Shown piece by piece: positions 15,876 to 25,700 of a stretch of DNA of 37,901 bases. The stretch covers positions 1-37,901 of the forward strand of contig CAYHHR010000006.1 in assembly GCA_964356495.1 (NCBI GenBank), written 5' to 3'. The translations under genes and the position numbers were made by a program. Within the stretch, counting starts at the first letter, position 1. Every line of letters begins with the position of its first letter. The notes below the pieces were generated by a model that did not search any database, was not told where the DNA came from, and saw only the letters and a program-made list of their open reading frames with translations. The stretch comes from JAKANM01 sp964356495 (lineage in GTDB: Bacteria > Patescibacteriota > Patescibacteriia > Magasanikbacterales > GWA2-37-8).

Positions 15876-16649
15876 TTATTTGGAAACCTGTTGTTTGATA
15901 ACGAAAGTTTCGTAATTTACGGTCGATGTTCCAATCGGGGTATTAGTAACAAATCTTACCACGAGCAAAGGCGAATTCTTGAGCACTCCTCCTTTGACGA
16001 GAGGGTCATAACCATTTTTTATTTCGCTGCCGTCATTAAACCCATCGCCATCAGTATCCTTTTTCAAAGGATCAGTATGCCATATTTTCACCTCGTCGCC
16101 ATCGCTAAGGCCATCGCCGTCGGTGTCAGGATTGTTCGGGTCGGCGCCGAACGCCTTTTCTTCGGCATTCGAGAGACCATCGCCGTCAGAATCAACGTCG
16201 CCGAATAAAATATTCGAACTTTGATTGCCCGCAACATTGGTAGTTGTTGGTTTCGACGCTACCGGTGCCGGCGCCGGCGCGGGTTTATTTTGAGTTACCG
16301 GTAATGCGATCGAGCCGGCGCGAAATTTCCCCCATACCGCAAATCCTCCATAACCAAGCGCTCCGATAATTCCAGCCATCAAAAACCAAAACAAAATTCT
16401 CCCGACATTTGGTTTAACCCTCATCCGATCTACCGTAGGTTCGAGCTGTGGCATGATCTGGGTTTTTATCGGCCCGCCTACCGACGAGGCAGGTTTCAAC
16501 ATTCCAGATTTTAAGGCGTTTGGCGCCGCTGGAGCGGCCTCCTTCTCAATTTCACCAAACATATCGGCCGGTTCTGCAGGAAGGCCTGCCTGACCGGTAG
16601 GCAGATTTGCCGGCGCCGCTGGCATTTTGTTCTCTTTATCTTCGAACAT
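15876..16649 (-). CDS. Single-pass membrane protein with thrombospondin type-3 calcium repeats
   Basis: 257 residues. The cytoplasmic N-terminus contains two dispersed-repeat peptides (LPTGQAGLPAE near residue 16; ASSVGGP near residue 55). One membrane span (ILFWFLMAGIIGALGYGGFAVW) is followed by a Pro/Ala linker and three D-x-D-x-D-G repeats (DSDGDGLSNAEE, DTDGDGLSDGDE, DTDGDGFNDGSE). The C-terminal 45 residues are beta-rich. Architecture matches the next gene but without its C-terminal domain, so the two are paralogues. Its promoter overlaps the stop of the giant gene. Confidence 0.75.
   Translation of the reverse strand: MFEDKENKMPAAPANLPTGQAGLPAEPADMFGEIEKEAAPAAPNALKSGMLKPASSVGGPIKTQIMPQLEPTVDRMRVKPNVGRILFWFLMAGIIGALGYGGFAVWGKFRAGSIALPVTQNKPAPAPAPVASKPTTTNVAGNQSSNILFGDVDSDGDGLSNAEEKAFGADPNNPDTDGDGLSDGDEVKIWHTDPLKKDTDGDGFNDGSEIKNGYDPLVKGGVLKNSPLLVVRFVTNTPIGTSTVNYETFVIKQQVSK
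16472..16494 (-). repeat. Short palindromic repeat inside a coding region (family 3)
   Basis: CCTGCCTCGTCGGTAGGCGG on the minus strand forms a hairpin of CCTGCC/GGTAGG type; it is read in frame as part of KPASSVGGP. Related to the element at 16585-16604. Confidence 0.6.
16585..16604 (-). repeat. Short palindromic repeat inside a coding region (family 3)
   Basis: CTGCCTACCGGTCAGGCAGG, a near-perfect palindrome, is read in frame as the LPTGQAGL peptide. This sequence type is, from memory, common in Parcubacteria-type genomes. Confidence 0.7.
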
Positions 16650-16705
16650 AAATTTTAAATGTTTAAAAATTTTAGCTACTAAAAAAATCAGAATTAACTA
16701 ATCCA

Positions 16706-16734
16706 AGTATACCGAATTTGCATACATTCGTCAA
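16706..16734 (-). promoter_or_regulatory. Promoter of the calcium-repeat protein genes
   Basis: TTGACG (16734-16729), 17-nt spacer, TATACT (16711-16706) on the minus strand. The -35 overlaps the stop codon of the giant gene at 16731. Predicted leader about 50 nt. Confidence 0.72.
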
Positions 16735-19700
16735 AGAAACGACATTAATATTTTAAACAAATAAGCAAATGTTTTTGAAATAATTGATGCCAAAGTAAAC
16801 CCTGAAAAGCTAACGGTTAAATCATCCAACGACGGAGTTAGCTGGAGATTGGATCCGTTCATAAGAGAAGCGTCGAATTGCAAATATTTATCCCCGGCTC
16901 TGAGGCAGGGAGGAGCCGCGCCGCCATTCGCCGCCGCGCACCAAATGCTGGCGCCTGTCATTGATGAATTGTTGGCAGATTTTACCAACACGCTAATGCC
17001 CTGCCCGGTGGTAAGAGTCGAAGTCCAGGAAATCGGTCCCCAGGCCGTGACTGACGGACCGACATTAATCGGGCCAGAGGTATAACGACCGACCGAAAGA
17101 TAGTTATTTATAATAGGAACGGCCGTGGCGGCATTGAGGAGCGGACCATTGACCAAAGTCGTCGCACCTAGAGTAAGCGTTGCCTTATACCATAAGTAAC
17201 GACCCGAACCGGAACAAGAAGAAATATCAACCCGGGGAGAATACCCGTCGTACGCGATTGACTGGTCGCAATTTCCCGCGCCGCTAAAGGTCGGAACGAT
17301 TGTATTGCTGGCGCTGCTTATCACCCGCACTCTGATCGAGCCTTGATTGACTCCGGCGGTACTGCCTTTGTTGATGGAAAAGGAACTCCACACTGTATTG
17401 GCGATACCGCTATCAAAATAAGACGTGTACGCGCCGGCGCCGGCTAGTTTTGGGGTAAGCAATTGGATACGGTTATTGTCGGCGTCAGCAACATAAAGTA
17501 CACCGGCGGGATCAAGGGCGACAGCTGTGGGCAGGTTGAATTGGCCAAGCAACGAACCGCTAACGCCGAATTGTGAAATATACGAACCGGAGGGATCAAA
17601 ATACACGATATTGGGATTTTTACCACCCGCCACATAAATATTGCCGGCGGAATCAAGAGCGACGCCCATAGGACCCTGGAGATAACCCGAGCCAATGTCC
17701 GCTAGCCATCTTCCTGAAGAGTTAAACTTCTGAACGCGGCTATTTTTATAATCCACCACGTAGAGATTGTCGGCGGAGTCGATGACCATCCCCATCGGGC
17801 CTAGAAACTGTCCGACTCCTGTGCCATACGAGCCGAATTGCGAAATATACGCGCCTCTGTAATTAAACTTATGAATACGGTTATTGCCGACTTCAGACAC
17901 ATAGATATTGCCGACGGAGTCAATGGCGATACCGCGAGGGTCCACGATATCATAATCGCCATTTCCAGACGCGCCCGTACCGATTTGAAAAAGATACGTG
18001 CCAGCAGAATCGAACACCTCAACGCGGTTGTTGTTACTGTCCGCCACGTAAATATTACCGGCGGAGTCAAGGACGATACCGGTAGGAATACTTAGCTGAC
18101 CAGGACCTGTGCCGGACGAACCGAATTTTAAAATAGGATTGCCGGAAGGATCAAACTTCACCACGCGGCCGTTGCCGGAATCTTCCACATAAATATTTCC
18201 GGCGGAGTCAGAAATAATGCCTTGGGGGGAATAAAATGGAACATTGCCGTCCGTCACCCAGGCGCTTGAGGCTGTATAAACACTTCCAAGTCTGACACTC
18301 GCCGCCGCGCCGGCGCCATTAACTTGCGTCAGACTCTTAGCGCTACCAGAACTGTTGAACCCGCCGGTCGGGAACGCGACGCTAGGCGTGGTAATAGAGT
18401 CATCGGTTTGTACCAAAGACGGCGAAGGTTTAAAAACCAAAACCACGCTCGCCGCCGCGCCCGTCCCTACTACCTGAGTATTGCCATTGAGATTATTCCC
18501 CGTTAATTTAAACCCTGAATTCGAATTGCTATCATCGGTGACAGTCCAACTAAGCCCGGTCTTCCCCTCACATGGACCGCCGGAAACTGCCCACCTGCAA
18601 GTAGAATTATTACAATATTTGAGCCCATCGAGACCGCCCGAGGTACACGCCACGTTGCTTCCGTCACAATCCTCCGTTCCATTTACAATACCATCGCCGC
18701 ACCAGATAGTTTTCGGAACGGTGGTTAAGCTCGTACAAGTCGAGTTGCAATACTGGCATGAGTTGTCATAGATCGGCGTACAGGCTGTGCCATTCTGCGC
18801 GCCCTGATCACAAACCTCCCCGAAAGCAGTCGATGTCACATTATCGCCGCAGTATAGACCAGTCTTGGTTGCCTTTTGGCAAGTCGCGGCAACACAATAG
18901 GTGCAGTTGTTTGCCGGCGCCGATGATTTGTAGGCGGCCGTACAATCGGTCGGATCGTTCCTCGGAGCCCCAGAATCGCAAGTTTCACCATACTCCACGG
19001 CACCGTTTCCACAGGCACTGAGGCTCCTGCAAGTGACAGTTGCCGGCGCGCCCCAGCGACAAGGATTTGCCGACGTTTTTTTGCCACAAGTTGTGACAGT
19101 TGCATTACCGGTAGCAGTACAGGTAGTCTTGTCATATTTTACAACTACGGACGGATCCGGATTCGCGTCACAGTGTTCGCCAACCTCAACGATACCGTTT
19201 CCACAAGTAGATGGGTTGCTGGAAAAAACGGTCGCGCCGTCGCAAATGCCGTAGGAATTGTTCCAGGCATAAATCCCTGGGAAAAGACTGATGTCGCTAA
19301 AATTAAAACCATTTACAAAATTATTTAGATTAGAAACAACGATCCCCGGATCTTCAAAATGAGAAAATACCCTATACCCGGTGGAGGTGCTGTAAGCATA
19401 CCGATACGCCGATGATGATGGCGAACAAGCAAAACTATACCGAGCGTTCGCTGTGCTCCAGCCGGTCGTCGCATCATGGAGGAGACAGGTGTCGTGAGGG
19501 CAGTCGCTATCAAAGGTACAGACCGTCGACGGATCGAAGGTACAGGTGCCGCGCTTGCCCAGTTTATTGACCGGATCAATCGGTAGGGCTGCTCCGACCG
19601 CTGAACCCAATGCCGACCAAGATGGCCAGGTGCTTATTGTCTGCCCGGGAATGTAGGTACCCGCAGTCAAATTTGGATAACTACCGCTCTGCAATCGATA

Positions 19701-22700
19701 TGACTGCAACAAAACATCAATTGATTTCAAATCGGTAATACGCTGATAATCGCGTTGAAGTTTCGAGATCTGCGCCGAACAAACCGGAGCGTTCGCTGGA
19801 CAATCAAGATCGTTGCTACATTTATCACGATACAACGGGGAAGTGATGTTGGGGCCGCAGTAGCCGGAGTTATTGGTTAGGTTGGTATTAAAATGCAAAT
19901 TTTTTATTAAATCTTCGAAGACGTGTTTGGTGTCGGCAGAGGCGGTAGTATCAACGCTGAACAAGTAAATGACGTCGTACAAATTATTCTCACGTGGGTT
20001 AGCCGGATTCGGTGAATAATTTAGTCCGCCGACATAAATATTATTACCGTCAGTCACGGCGCGATAGCCGGCGATGTTGGTCGACTGGACAGTGCCGCCG
20101 AAACCCATACCGCCCGTGCTTCTGCCGGCGCCGTACCATTCCATCGGAGATAAATGTTTCGGATTGCGGAAAATTTGAATGCCGATTGCATCCGAATTTT
20201 TGTCGTTGGTAAATAGGAAACGCTTCACCGGCGAATTTACAAAACAAGAAAGCGAATGAAGACCTAACTTAACACCGTCCACCAAATTACCAACAACACT
20301 GGAGTCCAAACTAATCCTCGTCTGGTACTGACCAGCCGGCACCGTGTAAACACCCGCGTGATTACCCCAAGCTCCCTTCCCATCCGTGATCCCGCCTATG
20401 GTTTGATTAACCAACGCGCCGCCCGGCGCGCCGATCGATACCTGCATTTTTTCCGTCCCGGCCCAGCCTCTGTGCGCCAGCTCCCACCCAAAGGTAGTAC
20501 CGGGTACAGTCGCAAAATCCTGATACACAGAATTAGCATCAAGTTCAATAAGTTGATTTCCACTGTCCGCGTTAATAGTATTTCCAGCTCCATCACTAGT
20601 CCCATTGGACAAAAACTTAATCTTATTGTTGATTGAATTGGTTTGCCAGGAAGTGCTGGCGGCATTGACTCCGCCGTTGACACTAATCACTGGAACCTCA
20701 AAACTGCCGTTAACCAGAGTGATGGTCTGCGCGCAATCCGCATCCTTGTCACAAACGTCTCCGGTCACTTCGCAAGAACCATGCGCGATCTTCAAACTCG
20801 AAGAACTCGCCTGTACCACCGGATGCAAATATGGCCAATCATCGGCGGTCGTGAGATTACTGCCATTATCCGCGCAATAGTAGGTACTGAAATTGAAATA
20901 CCCATCCCCCACCCCGGCATCACTTGCCGGAATAGCGCTGCCGTCAAAATTAATTCTTCCAACGTTATCGAAACCGTCAATATTACCCTTGGAATCAGAA
21001 TAAGGGAAAATTTGTTTTGGTCCCAAACTTTTTTTAATCGGCCATGGATGCTGACAGAGAAGAACCGTCAGTCGCGCGCTGGCGGAGGCAACCGTGCCGG
21101 TCGTAGCGGTAATCGTATTGGTTGAGATGTTTACCAAAGCGCTGACGTCCAGTTCGCCGTTTTGATTCTTCGCGGTGACCGCCACACTAGACTGAGATGA
21201 CGCCGGCAGAATAACATACGGATTACTAGTTGGTTTCCAGTCATAGTCCCAATCATAGACTCCCGGAAGCGGCTGAATCGGGCCATTGCTTGAAATTGCC
21301 GCCGCCATCAAAGAGACCCTCTCCCCGACGCTCGAGAAGTACCACGAACTCGGCGTCATCGTCGCGCCGGTTATCTCGCACAAGGTAGAGCCGGTATTAA
21401 ATTGATAAGAGAAATATTTATTACCAGTGTTTCTGCCAATACTCACCCCGGCGGTATTTTTGATGGCATCCGTCAAAATTATGGTGTAAGGAGTGTTCGG
21501 CGAGAGCGGCTTTGTTATACTAACGCGAACGCGCGAAGTGCTGGCGCCGGTTTTGTCAACCGTTACCTCGCCGCTATCCGACCCGACGCACCAATGATCC
21601 GGAGCAGGCGGTGAAGCCGCTTCTGCTTCATAGCCAAACAGCCAGACAAAAAATTTCTTGATCGGCTGAAGTAATCTGGCAAACCAAGTTTCAGCATGAA
21701 TTTCGGTATTACTACTCAAAAATAAGGCAGTGACATTACTCTCACCGGTCGCGCAACTGCCAACTTCGCCACGCGCGATATAGATCGAGGAAGTGGTAAG
21801 GGGTGCCTGATTAATCACGCCGTTGAAATCAACCTGGATGGCGGTATTGAGACAGACATCCGGCCCTAGCGGAGTCTTGCTGGCGATCGTCGGTTTGGCA
21901 TAACAACAGCTGTCAGCGCCCACTCCGAAATTATCCCCATACGCCGCGCAATCAGAATCCTTTTCATAGCCGCAGGGAATGGTAAACTTGCCGGAGCCGG
22001 AGAAGCTGGTGGCGCCAAACTGAGTAACCGCGCCGATAACGCTTACCTGCGCCGGAGGCGTGCCGGTACCGGTGCCGACGCCAACACCAATCGCTAGCGC
22101 CCATGGATCGAGAAGAGCGCTATGAGTGATAATAAGATTTGATTCACAGGAGGTTTCTTCGCCTTTCCCCGCAACGCCGTCTCCGCAGACTGATGTTGAA
22201 GTGCTATAAGAGAGAGACGAGCCGAGAAACTGGCCGTTCTTATCACAGCCTTCGGTGTTCGGGGCGCATTTTCTATAAGGCACGGTACTGGTATTGTATA
22301 AACAAAAATCGTTGCAAAATGCCGCGTGAGTGAAAGGGGTCACACTACCCAGATCACAATTAACGTCTTCATCAGGACTTTGGACACCATCGCCGCAGCG
22401 GCTAACCGCATTAGTACAAGCTAGATTGTAATCCGTAAGCGCGAACCCGCCCGTATCTACTTTATGATCGAAGCACCATTTACTGGAAAGCTTCGTGCCG
22501 AGATGCGTACAAATCGATGAACAGCTCAACGAGGAGGTGCTGACATTCACATTGGCGGCAATACCAAGATCACAGTCTTCACCAATTCCAACTAATCCAT
22601 TGCCGCAAACCGACGCGCTGGAACTTGCGGAATTAAAAACCGGTGAAGAGCCAGGATTACGAGTGGTGGTTGGTGGTCCTGAAAAACGACAATCAAGCCC

Positions 22701-25700
22701 GCAACCGGCGCCTAAGTTCGGTCCGTCGCAGTCTTCTCCAGCCTCAATCTTGCCGTTGCCGCAAATACCAGTGAGGTTGGTTGTGACACTCGATGGGATA
22801 GAGCTCCCCCGAAGAATACAACCGGTTGTACAAGCCGGGTTGTAACCTCTGGTGGAAAAGCTCTCGATGGTTGCCACGCTGGTACTGCTTGATGACCAAA
22901 CCCAATTTAATTTCCAGGGATTTAACTTTTGGCCGTTGACACTGCAGGAATCCGGCGCTGAAAATGGCTGGGCGCCAAATACCGCGCGGTCGGTAATGTT
23001 GAGAGCTGTGAAGTTTGCCGGATCTACCGCCACCCGAGAGACGGCGCAGGTATTCTTCTTGGTATGAAAACGCCAGGTAAATTGATCGTTGAATGGCTTG
23101 CCGAATGAGGCCGGATCAGTCGAAGAAGACCGTACCCAAATATTGTTCAGCGATGTCGTGGGAGTAGTGCTGGCATTGGAAACAGTTACTTCATAAATGG
23201 TATCGGCGGCAAGGAGATCGGGGCCAATACCCATATTCGCGATATTGATAATGTTCGGCATTACACCAAGCGCCGGTGGAGCGGCCGCAAAACTAACTAA
23301 CTGTTTGCTGAGACAATTTTCATCCAAACATTTCCAAAGTTGTATCGTGCCCGGGCTAAACGGCACAAGATTTCTAGTTGATAGGGCCAGATTAAACCTC
23401 ACTCCCACCTCAGCGTTGTTGCAGGCTTCAAAACATTTTGGCCACCAATCGATAACCTTCGGATCGCTAAGATTAATCGTGAGTGGGCTGATGCCGGTTT
23501 TGGTAATGGTGCTAGTCGTCGCCTGCGCCTGGATCAGAACGCTATTGTCAGTTAGGCCGATGCCAACGGTGTTGGCAAGGGAGGAAACCTTTACCTCCCG
23601 GCCGGTTTTGACGCCGAAAATATCGGCATAAGCAGTGGAACGCGAGGACCATTCCCAATCAAAACCACTGGTATCAAGCATGATACATTTTTGCGTGCTG
23701 AGTCCGAGACCGCGATAAATCACGGGCGCGCGATTGCTGATGTCTACCTGACTCTGCATCGGTGATTCAAGCAGGCTGGTCAGGAAATTATAAGGGGTAA
23801 CGACCACTGAACGCAATTGACAATCCTGTCCGCCACCCTGGAAAGCGAAACAATAAGCAGTGCCGTCCCCGCATGGCTTCGACGGGACGAGTGTCAATAT
23901 AGGATCAGTCGGGTCAGCTTTGACGGACGCGATAGTAGAACTTAACGACACCTGATAAATACCATCCTTCAGCCAAGGTGACGTCGCCTTCAGTTGTAAA
24001 TAATCATGATTATTGGTGGCGGTCTGCAAACTATAACTTGCGGCCGTGAGCACGACTGGCTGAGGATTTCTGCAAATATTAACAGGCGTGGTTGTTGAAA
24101 TACTGTCACAGCTATTAACTTTGACTGAAGAGGATTTGACCGTATCATGATCGAGCGAAGAGCTAAATTCAATCGTGACCAAGGCTGAATTACAAACATT
24201 ATGACTGTCATCAGCCGGGTTATTGTCCCATTGCACGCTGGGCGACGGACTTGGTAAGAGCGGATTGACGATGCGCTCAGTGGTGCCATCACAGCGTTCG
24301 ACGACGGCCGGCGGTTGAGGAATGCCTTTCGTTGAGAACCGCCACAAATAGCCGCTGAATCGCGTCGTGTCAGCGCAGACCCCAGTCCCGAGAATACATG
24401 AGCCTTTATCGCCGCCGGACGAACAACACTGATAACCGCCGGCGCAAGTGTTGCCGGCGACCGTGCAGTCAGCGACATTAAAGTTGACCGGATTGCTCAT
24501 TTTGGAATCCGTGGTTCGAAAAACCGAGACCTGACCGGTAATCGTGGCCGAATTAGGAGTTACAATAAGATGATTATTCGTCGACAGACCGTCAACCACC
24601 GCCAGCGAACGACCCACCATCGAACCCGGGTCAGTGGCATTTATACCCCAAAAATAAGGTGAACTGCTGCCAACCGCAAAATTTTCTCCGTAGATATCAA
24701 CTTTTTGACCGATCGAAAGAGGAATCGGTCCGCCACCCGGAGAAATACTGCAGATGCCCGGCGAAGGCGAGCCACTGGCGCCGGTAAAAACCTGATTGGT
24801 ATCATAAAGACTGGTTTTGGTGTCCACGGTTTTTACTTTTATCACATAAACCTGGCCGGATTGCGTAGCGTCCGGCGCCTTGACGATAACTTGAGAATCG
24901 CTCCAAAGATTGGCCTGACAAACGCTGGGAAAACTAAGATTACCGACCAGAGGGAAAGGGGCAACGTCGCTTGGCGACTTGTAAAAAAGAACCGTACCCT
25001 GACTCGACCCGAAATTTTTTCCGCTGATTGTAATATATTGTCCGGCTGGACCGGAATTTGGCGCTACCGAACTGATGGTGGGGTATGTGCCTCCATTGAC
25101 CGGATTTACAGTATATTCAACTTTATTACTCTCAAAACCATTTTTACTTACATGGACACTAAGATGACCCGCGAGTATTCCGGGCGTGGCCACGGAAATG
25201 AGTGAGTCGGTCCAACCTACCAGACCACTGCCGCTGGTCAACACGAGCGCCTTTTGTGCATCGAAAAATACGCCATCTGAAGCCAGACTGATCAAACCAA
25301 AATTTTTCCCGTCTACGGAAACCAAATCACCGGGCGCGCCATTATCAGGAATCAACATGCAAATGCCGGGACGAGTCGTCGTGGTAATTTGAAAGTTCGC
25401 GAGGCCATGCGCGCTGGTCAGGTCGGTTTCCACCGCTAATGTGCCGCTACCATTATCTCGTGGCGCGGTAACAACTTTTATTGGAGTGGATACTGCCGTG
25501 CCGGTCGGCGCCTGAATGATAATTTGATTGTTGTTCCAATAGGAAAAGGCGCCACAGCTTAGCGGCGGAAAGGCCTCGACCCAGTCGCTGCTACTGACCG
25601 ACGGAGCGGAATTTTTACCAAAATATACGTGGCCGGAAGTCGTGCCGAAATATTGTCCAAAAATGGAAACAAAAGTGCCGGGTGCCCCGCTAGGCGGAGA

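Noticed and set aside
17450..18240. CRISPR-like array from the regular ~130-bp periodicity
   Set aside because: Repeats translate as NHL beta-propeller blades in one long frame and there is no short conserved repeat with unique spacers.
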